Part shown: positions 1-8,969 of the stretch, one piece after another
How the letters are laid out: every line of letters begins with the position of its first letter
Numbering within the stretch: the first letter of the stretch is position 1
Assembly (NCBI GenBank): GCA_019649035.1
Contig: BMAT01010593.1
Coordinates: forward strand, 214,292-241,513
Direction: 5' to 3'
Origin: Elysia marginata
Lineage: Eukaryota > Mollusca > Gastropoda > Plakobranchidae
Length of the DNA stretch: 27,222 nt
Program-made: the position numbers and the translations under genes
Notes under the pieces: generated by a model
Databases searched by the model: none
Told to the model about the DNA's origin: nothing
The model's input: the letters and a program-made list of their open reading frames with translations, nothing else

Positions 1-19
1 ATACCCCAGCCTTATTTCT

Positions 20-715
20 AAATGTCATGGAAAACTGCATCACCTTCCAGGAACTTAAGAAAGCTATCAAAGTCTGCAAAAGAAAAAGAATCTCCTGGCC
101 CGTATAGAATTCTAACCGATGTAATTAAACAGTTAGGCTCCCAAGCACAATGACCTCTATTTAAAACTTTTTAACAACAGCTGGAAAACAGACCATGTCC
201 CAGAGGCTCCCATAATCCTAATCCATAAAAGGGGAAAAAGACAGACTCAAGCAACTACCGACCAAAAAGTGTCGTTAGCTTTGTAGGAAAGCTCCGAGAA
301 AAAAACATGAAAAAAAAATAGTAAAAACATTTTCTAGAGTGAAATTAATTCTTAACCCAACCACCCAATCTGAGTTAAGGAGAAACAAAATCACAGACGA
401 CCGGCTGAAATTTTGCACAGAAGAAAGAAAATACCTCCCAGTAGCAAAAAATCGAAGGTGAGCGTTTTCTTTCGTCTGGCAAAGGCATTCGACACTGCTT
501 GGGAAGATAGTTTGCTGCTCTGCTCAAACTTCAAACCGCTACAGTCGGACACCTAAGGCACCACTTGTAAATTGGATCTCAAACTTCCGGTCAAACCGAA
601 CGGATAGAGCAAAACTTGATGGCAAACATAACAGCAAACAAATTAGCATGAAAGAATGTGTGCCCCAAGGCAGTGCCATCTCATCAACACTGTTTCTAGT
701 GTATAACTCCAAAGC
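20..715 (+). pseudogene. Decayed LINE (non-LTR retrotransposon) reverse transcriptase fragment
   Basis: Reading all three plus-strand frames gives ordered pieces of a non-LTR reverse transcriptase. They are FQELKKAIKVCK then ESPGPYRILTDVIKQL (about 45-150), NNSWKTDHVPEAPIILI (about 173-225), SNYRPKSVVSFVGKL (about 245-292), VFFRLAKAFDTAWEDSLL (464-517) and CVPQGSAISSTLFLVY (about 660-708). These match the finger and palm blocks of Jockey/CR1-like elements, including the aspartate block (AKAFD) and the PQGS block. Several frameshifts and stops separate them, so the copy is dead. Homology stops before the YADD block, so the 3' half is missing, and the 5' end lies outside the window. The clade is uncertain; that it is a LINE RT is nearly certain. 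Confidence 0.85.
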
Positions 716-844
716 TCGTCTCAAGGTTTGGCATATTCCCCTCATCAGACCAAAACTTACATTTTATAGCAATATATTATGGCTGCCTGAACACTCAAAT
801 ACTAACATTCCTTTACTTTCAAGCACTGTCTTTAGTCAAGTTAG

Positions 845-1000
845 TATTTATAGGTGGGTGGAATGAGGAAAGTGTGAATAAAAATTTTAAATGCTTTCAT
901 AAGGTAACTACTACATGAGTCAAGGTTGGGATTTGAACCTGCAACCGCCGCATTAAGAATCCGACGGGCAAAACACTGGGCCACGCAGCTGCACAATTAG
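845..1000 (-). repeat. Diverged tRNA-derived SINE fragment (copy A)
   Basis: On the minus strand the region 900-1000 reads as a decayed tRNA-like head: a B-box-like GGTTCAAATCC (complement of about 933-943) and a weaker A-box area near 985. At 852-890 it carries the central block also present in the copies at 2275-2487 and 14768-14970 (plus-strand text gtgggtgg..gaggaaagt). The 3' tail is missing or unrecognisable. Confidence 0.6.
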
Positions 1001-2270
1001 TTAGGTCAAGTTTTAACTTAAAGGAAAGTTTCTAAAATGTCATGGCTTTATTTTTTCTCATCTTCTTAACAATCATTTGGGTTTCAGTTAAGCTTTAAGG
1101 TCATCATCATTTTTTTGGCATGAATTTCGCTTGTTGATATGGGGGTGATAGTTTTACTGGGCATTTTAAATTTTGATTATTCAAACCAAACCATGCACTC
1201 CAATTCAAACAACCTTAGAGAATCCAAACCTCTGTAAAGAAATTCATAAATGTGTTGTTTATCAACTTACAAAATTATAAGCAGTACTTAAGTCACACAC
1301 AAATTCAGTGTTTATTTTAATAACTACACAATCTTAAGTTTTTAAAACTTCTTTAAAATTTTAAAATTAAAGACCTTGAAACTTCAGTCACCCGAATTAA
1401 AACTTCCAGATTATAATAATCTTTTTATAAAAACGTACAAAAAATGAATTATGATCAATAAAAGGCGAATTTCTTTTATGCAGTATAACTTAGGGTATAA
1501 AAGAATAGAACCATAGGCCTACTCTTCAATACTCTTCCATAGCAATGTTGCGAAATTTCAACCAAGCAACCTTTAGCAGTTAATGTAAATAGTAAAGTAG
1601 AGAAGGAGTATTCTATTCGACAATACCTCGTAAAACCTTTCACCGAAACAGAAGTTAACTCGACTACAGCTCCGTATAGACAACGCAGGGGAAAAGTTAA
1701 ACGTAAAAAACGTTACACGGGATTTCAACTCTCTAATTTGCATACATGTTTACATCTCATGGAAGCTTAGGGGCACTGAAACCAAAGTCATACGGGATGA
1801 AAAAATACAATAGGTTTAGTAGTCATTCCCCTTATGTAATTAATTTTTTACAAATAGTTATGAGTACCCTGGTACTTGTCTTGTTCTTTTTTTTTAAATT
1901 ATCCAGTGGAATCCATTAAAAAATATCTAGAGATTTACAGAGAATTTCAATTTAAGAGATTTTTTTAAAGGAAAAACTGTTATCGGTGAACCAAAACCTA
2001 AGAAGCATGAATGAAGAAAGTCCTGTCACTTCTGTGAAGTTTAAAGTTTTTCTGTATCGATTCAAATGTTTCCATGAAACTAGTTAACAAGCTTCTCCTT
2101 ACGTTACCTCACATGCATCTGTGACGTCATGCCCTTGTTCTTTCGCGCAGAGACGCTTGTGTAGATGTTAGCACATTTAGAGTAATTTTTTTCCACTTTA
2201 TTAATCCCTTTCGGGAAATTTGGCTTCGTTACTCAGCGTAACTGTGTCGCCACAAGAGCAGCGCCACTAA
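1001..2270. other. AT-rich spacer, no gene recognised
   Basis: No open frame of convincing composition, no RNA gene and no repeat that I can match elsewhere in the window. A short TGACGTCA-like word occurs near 2122 (gtgacgtcatg), which alone is not evidence of function. Confidence 0.5.
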
Positions 2271-2274
2271 TGCC

Positions 2275-2487
2275 CCAGCACACCAGTACATTTAAGGGTG
2301 TTGCAGGCGCATTTCACAAATTCAAGAATTGCCTGTAGCTGGGTACCCATTTTACAGGTGGGTGGACTGGGGAAAGTTAGGGTAAATTGCTTTCCCAAAG
2401 CAACTGCAAAATGGCATGGTCGGGAATCGAACCCACGACCTCTAGATCGCGAGTCCGACGCGCTAATCACTCTGCCACGCTGCCCCC
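2275..2487 (-). repeat. tRNA-derived SINE (copy B, best preserved)
   Basis: Read on the minus strand from 2487, the first 75 bases resemble a tRNA: an A-box-like GTGGCAGAGTGATTAGCG, then an arm around CGGACTCGCGATC, then a B box GGTTCGATTCC. A block follows (gctttgggaaagcaattta), then actttccccagtccac and tgtaaaatgggtacc. The same blocks in the same order recur on the plus strand at 14768-14970. Both strands are open over about 105 codons here, but these frames follow the tRNA head and are not genes. RNA polymerase III transcription is inferred from the A and B boxes. Confidence 0.8.
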
Positions 2488-4208
2488 TGAGTAGAGGAAA
2501 AGATGGAGCGGTGACGACCAGGCCAAAACAAGTAGTCTGCAAAACCGATCTCACTGTGGTCGACACGTTACTACGACATAATAATGTCAAGCATCAAGTC
2601 TTTTGTTCACATTAAACGTTGGAAATCGCTTTCAATTGTCCCCAACGTCGTCTCTGATATAACCTTGTAGTTGAAAAGAGACGTCAAAATTCAAACAACC
2701 AACCAACCGATCACCCATAGTTCTAAAAATAGCCACGAACGAATGACCGTTTTTCTTTCCAAAACAATCAAATGTCTCTGACCTTTATCTACCAGTACCA
2801 CGCGACTCTTATTATTGGCACGGAGTTGTGTGGAAAAAGTGCTCTAAGAGTTTAAGTTCAACTGCGTTATTGGTTTTTTTTTTTAACCTGACACATAAAA
2901 TTAATAAAAGAACCCAATCTGCAAGAAGGAACACGGAAGAGGTTGGTGTTTTCCTATAAGTCACGTGACTCTGCTGATATTTAGACCAGAACCATTCTTT
3001 AACCTTCCAAAGCTACAGACGTAATCATTGAATGCCGCTGGTGTGATGCATTCATATTTTGGAGGAGTTTTGTGTGATTTATTATAACTTTTTTTTACAG
3101 CCAACGCATTAATTTTATGTAAGGAAAGTAGGCTCACTAGAGTCAAGTCAAATTTCGATCTTCTGCCACGAAATAAAAAAGAAAAGCATGAACTATCCAG
3201 CGCGGGGTTTACAATGTACTTAATTTAATCTATAAAGCACTTGGCAGCTAAGCAAACCAAAAAGAAAAAAAAAACTTATGATGTACGCTTGGTAAAATCT
3301 AAAACTAAAATTTGTATCACACTTTTTGGGATCTTCTGTAGGGGACGTATTGATATAGGTCTATATACTAAAAAGTCTTCAAAAGGTTGGGTTTATCAAT
3401 TGTATAACACCACGCTCTCTAAATTCTTGTTATCACAAGTTTCAGTTTTCAAGTGAGATCAACTCATTAATTAAACGAACTGAATCATGTGCAGGCGTGA
3501 GCCTTTCTGTGGTTTTATCCTCAGACTAGAGCTAGAATCAATCGCAGCAGTATTCTCCACCCTAAATCGAATTATGAAAAACTTTCTCCTTTTGAAGGCT
3601 CTGTTACTTTTACAATAAATTCCTCCAGCATGATTCCCCTTGTCGAAGAGGTCATCACTCCATCGCCTCTTCTTTTACTTGTTGCTCGAGATGTCCTCAT
3701 TTTTACAGATGAAAACGTTAAAAAGGCAAAATGGTGGGAGAGGATGTTTTGTGGATTATTAAAGGACATAGGAAGTAGTTAAAAAATCAAAATAATAAAA
3801 AAAAACCTCATTTTTTTATCAAGACAGGTGAAACTTTATTCGCACGGATGAGAATTTTCCCTTGTTTGGTTAAGACAAACATCCTTTCAAAACAATTGAC
3901 TTTGGAATCGATTAGGGGTCCTGAATTCTTTGTTGTAAAAATTACATAAAACACACAACATATGTAAGTCAGAGCTGTTCAGAGATCGACCTCTTTTCTA
4001 AAAGAAATACCACACGAAATGTCCTGTAAATAAATGTGTGCTTGACTTTCACACAAAGTTTCCTACCATAAACCGAGTACCCTCAGAGCTCTAATATCAC
4101 AGATCTCTGTGAACGTACCACCACTTCCAAAGATGAGGCAGAGGGTATCCGTCCAATACGTAGAGTGCTCTCTAGTTCCTGTCTTGTTACCTTATTGCCA
4201 CAAGATTG
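2488..4208. other. Spacer, no gene recognised
   Basis: Short open frames (for example 3241-3456 plus) are low-complexity or lack any family signature. I found no RNA gene and no repeat matching another part of the window. Confidence 0.5.
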
Positions 4209-4209
4209 G

Positions 4210-4515
4210 CTATAGTCCAGTAAATTTAATTTTTGGCGGGAAATCTCTGCAACATAATTTTTTCTTTAGTACTAGGTCAGATAAGTTCGAAAAACAACGT
4301 TAGGACATGGAAATCGAAATCCTACTACCTGTAAATGACGTCACAATACGCCATTCCTTAAAACTCAATAGTAAAATACCATTATGGCCATTTGTGCACC
4401 AAACCTATGCATGTTGCATATCGTTGGAAAGGTCTTGAGAATTTACAATGAAATGTGATATTTGCAAAGTAATAAAATTGTATTCATATGAGTAATTTTG
4501 AAACAATTGCGAAAT
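4210..4515 (+). repeat. Left long terminal inverted repeat
   Basis: This is the inverted counterpart of about 7080-7391. It contains a perfect CRE-type octamer TGACGTCA at 4336-4343, mirrored at 7231-7238. Divergence between the ends is moderate, with several short indels, indicating an old insertion. Confidence 0.85.
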
Positions 4516-5099
4516 TTTTCAGTATTGCAAACCTTTTTATCATATGACGACTGTTATCAGAACCTACTCTAATATTGCATTTATCCAGAAATACAACTTG
4601 CAAAGCAGAATGGTAATATCACACTATTGGAATCTTAATAGCCGTAAATATATCAGTCATGTTCCATTCCTTGAAATTAAAGAGCAAAATACCATTATCA
4701 ACATTCTGTTGTACCAAAAATATGCAAGTTGCAGCACCAAACATAAAATTATGCAAGTTGCAGCACCAAACATATGCAAGTTGCATATCAATGCAAATAT
4801 CTCAAAAAGTTATATTGATTTATGATATTTGCAAAGTATTTGAAAATACGTATCCTTGTAATTTCTGAAAAAAACCACGAATATCACAGGTATGTGTTAT
4901 TTTCCCATGTAATGACATCTGTACTTTTATAGTAGCGTATCCTTTAAGAGGTAAAAAAAAAAAAGAATAAAAACTTTCAAAGCAGAATGACAATATTATT
5001 GGGCTGATGCGATAACTTCCCATATCAAAAAAATCTGGAGCGCAAACAGCAAAATGGTATGTGATCTAAGTCACATTCACAGACACAGTATTTTAGCCT

Positions 5100-6690
5100 T
5101 CTTATTATATTCCTTCCAATGACATCCCTGGTATATTTGAGCAGTCGGTGCTTCTATAACCAGTGCACATTGAGCATATTTCCCCAAACGTTGAGCTACG
5201 TGGCCAGGCTAATCGATCAAAAAGGGGAACTCCATCTATCACTACAGTAGTTGCTGCTCCAAAAGAGCGTAAACTTTTTGAAGTATTTGGGACACTGTAG
5301 AACAATTCGCTATCTTTCATAGGCTACAAAATCAGCAAGAGGTGCTTATTCAGGATCTCGTAAAAGTCCAAATCTGTCAGTTAGTGCAGATTGGTAACTT
5401 CTGAGCTCAAATTTTAAAAGCTTGTTACTGTTTATAGAGATGCCTCGTGCTGCTGTGACAGACGCTAGAATGGCAGCTGTTGAACAACAGGAATTGATTC
5501 GCCAAAAACTTATGCTGTTTGCTTCGTGTTCATAGTTATGACCCGGTCTTATATTTTGAAGGAATAATCCTACACAGGGGTCCAAACAATTCTTCCAAGA
5601 ATTTGGTTTCCAACCGTTTTTGCATTTTCTGGAATCACAGAACCCCTGTGACAATGCTATGTAGAGATCTGTCTATACCAATAAGGACTATGGCGATCAG
5701 GGACTGTTGGATGGCCTCAGTATCTTTGTTGTGGCAGGATTATCATGACTCTGTGCCCTTCTTATGTTGCTCAGGTGTGTCATGCTGTGCGTTGTTAAAT
5801 TCTTGCTTAGCACAGTTAATTTTAAACCAAGAAGTCATTGGTAGCAACCACTGGGAGCCAGATGACACATCAAAGCCACGACTTCGAATCAAGCCACCCG
5901 CACGTCTCATCCGGACCTGCTCTATGACTAGATCGGGAGAAAATCCAGCCCAAAATTTGTTACATTGTGTGTTTACTTCGTCTGATTACGAAGTATCCAC
6001 TACAGAACTGTTCATAGATTTCAGGATGGTCCAAAAGAAGAACTTGCATAATTTCTAAGATCTAAAATTAATGCATACCGACTTGGTACATAGATTGTAA
6101 CAGAAGGCTGCTAGAATTGCCATAAGTTGCAGGTGCTGCAGGTGGCAGTTCCCTGTGTTTTACGATCTAAAGAACTTCCAAAGAATGTCAAGCATTTTGG
6201 AGATACATGACATATTGCTGTTTGCAGTCTGTGAACATTCATTCTTTTTTGACTGTACATAACTGCTCCTCAACTTGTCGAAAATCATCTTTGATACAGT
6301 TTGGTCTTTTTCCTTTGTAATCGACTCAAATATTCAGGAGCCTCCCAAAGATCACATGGAAGTTCTCTTTTCAATATATCTTCATATTCTTGGTCCTCAT
6401 CAAACCTTCCAGTCACTTCAAAGTCTTGGGATCCATCATGAGATTACTTGTTTCCATCCACTCCAGTGTCAAGGTCGTTTGGTTTCCCTTTTCTACTTGA
6501 GCAGTCACTGGATTTGTCAAACGAATCAATTGTTCCACTTTGTTCCATATATTTATCCTCTGAGGTCTCATTAGTACTTGGAGTACCTTTTGATTCAATG
6601 AAACCGTCCACAGACTCTTCAGTGATACGCTCAGCGTCGTCACCTGCTATCTGCTCTTCTCCTGGGTCCGTGTTGTTTGAACAATTAACT
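5100..6690 (-). pseudogene. Broken element-borne gene of an unnamed multi-copy invertebrate protein family
   Basis: Minus-strand reading yields, in order: an acidic Ser/Thr-rich frame (6690-6445), opened by a splice-acceptor-like tttaagcag; a weak FCSGYFVIRRSKH segment (about 6020-5980); an open stretch with FWAGFSPDLVIEQ, RAGGLIRSRGF and QWLLPMTSWF (about 5960-5745); SLHSIVTGV then ENAKTVGNQILGRIV (about 5680-5590); KLLKFELRSYQSALTDRFG and LLRDPE, a stop, then APLADFV (about 5430-5325); and TTVVIDGVPLFDRLAWP, STFGEIC (about 5250-5175). From memory these match a family of unnamed, highly copied proteins in cnidarian and mollusc genomes. Motif order agrees with that family, but several stops and frameshifts break it. 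The VVIDG segment is loosely reminiscent of PIN/FEN-type nucleases. Function unknown; it may be the element's own mobility protein. Confidence 0.7.
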
Positions 6691-7079
6691 GCTTAAACGC
6701 AATAAAACAATCATTTAACAGCCAGCTCTTAAAACGAAGATTTTGCAGTTGTTTTTTTTATAATTAGTGGATGCCTTTTAATGATATTGCAATTTAGCTT
6801 TAAAGACCTTTGAAATGATATTCTCCATGAGTAAGCTTGGTGCAAAAATATCCATAATCGTAATTTGCTGTTGAATTTTAAAGAATAGCGCGTTGTGACA
6901 CCATTTACGAGTAATAAGGTTCTAAAGTGCATCATTTCCCTATGATATTATAACTCTTCTTTGCAATTTGTGTTTCTTATTGCTTTGTGATGACTCGTTT
7001 AAGGATATGCAACTAGAGTAGTTTCTGAGAACAGTTGTTACATGCAGTACTGAAGACTTTCGCGATTTTTTTTAGAAAT

Positions 7080-7391
7080 TACTCACAAGAATACAATTTT
7101 ATTACTTTGCAAATATCATATTTCACTGTGAATTCTCAAGACCTTTCCAACGATATGCAACATGCATAGGTTTGGTGCAAAAATGGTCATAATGGTATTT
7201 CACTATTGCGTTCTAAGGAATGACGTATTGTGACGTCATTTACAGGTAGTAGGATTTCGATTTCCGTGTCCTAACGTTGTTTTTTGAACTTATTAGACCT
7301 AGTACTATTAAACTCTCGAAGAAAAATTTGTGTTGCAGAGATTTCCCGTCAAAGCCATTTTTGGCGTAAATTAACTGGACTACTAGTATAG
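7080..7391 (-). repeat. Right long terminal inverted repeat
   Basis: Inverted copy of about 4210-4515. Relative to the left copy it has small insertions, for example extra ctagta near the tip and extra caaagccat near 7350. It ends in ctggactactagtatag. Confidence 0.85.
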
Positions 7392-7519
7392 CTAGATGGT
7401 GTCCAGCATTGGTGGTGAGGCTAAGCCTGCTGCCTTGAACCTATCTCTCTCCTTTCACTGCAAGGACATCCACGTTTTGCAAGAACAACGGAGAAAGGTA
7501 ACTGATAAAAAATGATCAG

Positions 7520-8135
7520 GATAAAGGAAAAAATGAGAAGGAGGAAAAGACAAATGAGGAAGAAGAGGAAAAAATGTGGAGGGAGGAGTAGGCGTAGTTA
7601 AACAAGTAGGATTATAAAGTATGAACAAGAAGAAAAGAAAAAGAAGAGTGAGAAAAGGGCATGAGATACGGAGGAATAAAACAATAATTAGAAAAAAAAA
7701 GAAGAACGTCAAGAGGAGAATGGGGGAAAGGGGGGGGGGAGGAGAGGAGGGGCGAGAAAGGGGTAGGAGGAGGGAGGGGGAAGATGGAAAGAAACAAGGA
7801 GAAGGAGAAAAAGTACTAGGAAGGAGAAGGGGATAGAGAGAGTAAGAATAAAAGGGGTTAGAGGGAAGAGGTGGGAGGTTGTGGAGGGAAGAAAGGTAGA
7901 TGGAAGGTGAAGATGAAAAAGGAGGAGGAAAAAAGAGAAAAGAATGAGATAGAGGGATTAGGAGGAAGAGAGAATAGGACATAGAGGAAGAGAGTCGGAG
8001 GCGGAAAGGGAAGAATGGAGTAGAGGAAGGAGGACGGGGGAGAAGGTAGATCGTGGAAGAGGAGGCAAAGGAAGGAGGAAGAGAAATATATATGCCTAGA
8101 GCGGACAGGGAGGAGGAAAGTAAGAAGAAAGAATT
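7520..8135 (+). repeat. Long purine-rich (GA) tract
   Basis: About 600 bases are overwhelmingly A and G on the plus strand, with interspersed GGAGGA, GAAGAA, GGGGGGGG and AAAAAA runs and few pyrimidines. The long minus-strand frame across it (7455-8159, Ser/Pro/Phe/Leu only) is a composition artefact, not a gene. The tract ends about 135 bases before the candidate first exon at 8268. Such tracts can form triplex (H-DNA) or bind GAGA-type factors, which is general knowledge and not shown here. Confidence 0.9.
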
Positions 8136-8267
8136 AGGCACGCTGATACTTGTCCTCATCAGACATAGGCTTAATAAGTGAGCATTTAGTGATCTTTATC
8201 ACATTACAACTAAGTTGCAATTTGTAAGCACATTAGCCTCATCACCAAAAAACCACACATTGGAAAC

Positions 8268-8370
8268 ATGACTTGCACTTTCGCTTTCATTTCCAACTCG
8301 ATCGCGGCAGACTCCAGCGTAGACGAGCTAAAGGACCGAGTTGCCTTCCGCTCTTCCTGGTTTTATCCCG
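8268..8370 (+). CDS. Candidate first coding exon of the PIP-box gene
   Basis: An ATG in good context (gaaacATGa) opens 34 codons ending in a plausible donor (cccg/gtaaaac). The frame contains ADSSVDELKDRVAF and RSSWFYP. Base composition is richer in G+C than its surroundings, with CpGs (tcgatcgcg), as expected of a first exon. Joining it to the next exon at 8824 reads EEYKK and then stops after three more codons. One base fewer in the A7 run at 8832-8838 would continue directly into the frame of the downstream exon. It may therefore be the true start hidden by a homopolymer indel, or a 5' leader with an upstream frame, or joined through another donor such as agc/gtagac. Confidence 0.45.
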
Positions 8371-8469
8371 GTAAAACTTCAATTTAACCTGAATGCCGAA
8401 TTTGAGGATTTTTAGTTTATTTATCTACAAGTTCTCTAGATCTAGACTCTAGATTTTGAAATGAAAAGC

Positions 8470-8660
8470 CAACTAGATCTAGACTATATCTCTAGCTTTA
8501 GATCAACTTAAAGCAATGCAGTCTGTGCACCATGTTGCCTTTAGTTTCTCTTCATTTTGTCAGATGACAAAATGAAGAGAACATGCAGCAAGGCTGCAAA
8601 AAACAATAAGCATGGACCGCACTGCTTAAGTTGTACCGAATTCTAATCTAGATTAGATTA
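8470..8660. repeat. Foldback element / long imperfect palindrome
   Basis: The core is a perfect 16-bp inverted repeat, tctcttcattttgtca (8547-8562) and its complement (8565-8580), separated by two bases. Outward the arms continue imperfectly: acttaaagcaatgcag..ccatg on the left against catgg..gcactgcttaagt on the right, then ctagatctaga against tctagattag. The whole is about 190 bp. It resembles a snap-back MITE or a cruciform-forming site just upstream of the 8824 exon. No target duplication was resolved. Confidence 0.7.
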
Positions 8661-8823
8661 AATAACAGTTCAGTGTAAAATGTGTAAAATCAGATAACAT
8701 TTCATGTTATTTTTTTTAATTGTAAACAGTATCTCAAGGTATCAAGTGCATGGTAAAAGAGGACGTCTTATTTAGATGCACTAAATAAGACTAAAATCAA
8801 TCTTTATCTCTGTTTTGTTTTAG

Positions 8824-8969
8824 AAGAATATAAAAAAAGGACTTAAAAGAATGGAGAAATTACATCAATCAATCTCAAGTAAATCAATCCCAGCAGAAGA
8901 AAATGATGATTGTTCTGTGGTCAGCGCTACAACCAAAGGATCAATGTCTCCTTCCTTTTTTACACAAGG
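8824..8969 (+). CDS. PIP-box gene, exon with proposed ATG (8851)
   Basis: A strong acceptor (tctctgttttgttttag) precedes an open frame ending at a donor (caagg/gtatgt), phase 2. The frame is also open upstream of ATG 8851 (KNIKKGLKR), so coding could enter from an earlier exon. From the ATG it reads MEKLHQSISSKS, then an acidic AEENDD, then MSPSFFTQ. Confidence 0.65.

Larger units (their letters stand above)
4210..7391. mobile_element. Degraded 3.2-kb DNA transposon with ~300-bp inverted ends
   Basis: The stretch about 4210-4515 is repeated in inverted orientation at about 7080-7391. Shared blocks include ctata..tccagt at the tips, gggaaatctctgcaac, gacctagtacta, aacgttaggacatgg/aatcgaaatcctactacctgtaaa, TGACGTCA, and the atgcatgttgcatatcgttgg/aaaggtcttgaga stretch. 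Inside each end lies a further diverged copy of the same subterminal unit (about 4650-4860 on the left, 6750-6905 inverted on the right). The left copy has a small tandem duplication of atgcaagttgcagcaccaaa (4722 and 4751). Between them, on the minus strand, is a broken protein-coding region. The exact tips and target duplication are unresolved: agattgg before the left end and agatggt after the right end are only similar. Superfamily not assigned. Confidence 0.8.

Noticed and set aside
2400-2487. Possible genuine tRNA gene on the minus strand
   Set aside because: A and B boxes are present but the acceptor stem does not close cleanly and the sequence continues into a SINE body found elsewhere in the window.
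2298-2615. Overlapping 105- and 107-codon frames on both strands
   Set aside because: They coincide with a tRNA-derived SINE, whose tRNA-like part is open by chance in several frames.
3241-3456. Lys-rich 71-codon plus-strand frame
   Set aside because: No ATG at the start of the open stretch, A-run driven composition and no family or splice support.
5519-6058. 179-codon plus-strand open frame
   Set aside because: It is antisense to the recognisable minus-strand family motifs of the long-TIR transposon.
7621-7836. Plus-strand Lys/Arg/Glu/Gly-rich open frame resembling a basic protein
   Set aside because: Same polypurine tract read on the other strand; no start context, splice context or family signature.
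7455-8159. 234-codon minus-strand open frame
   Set aside because: It lies wholly in the polypurine tract and consists of Ser/Pro/Phe/Leu/Tyr only; a composition artefact.
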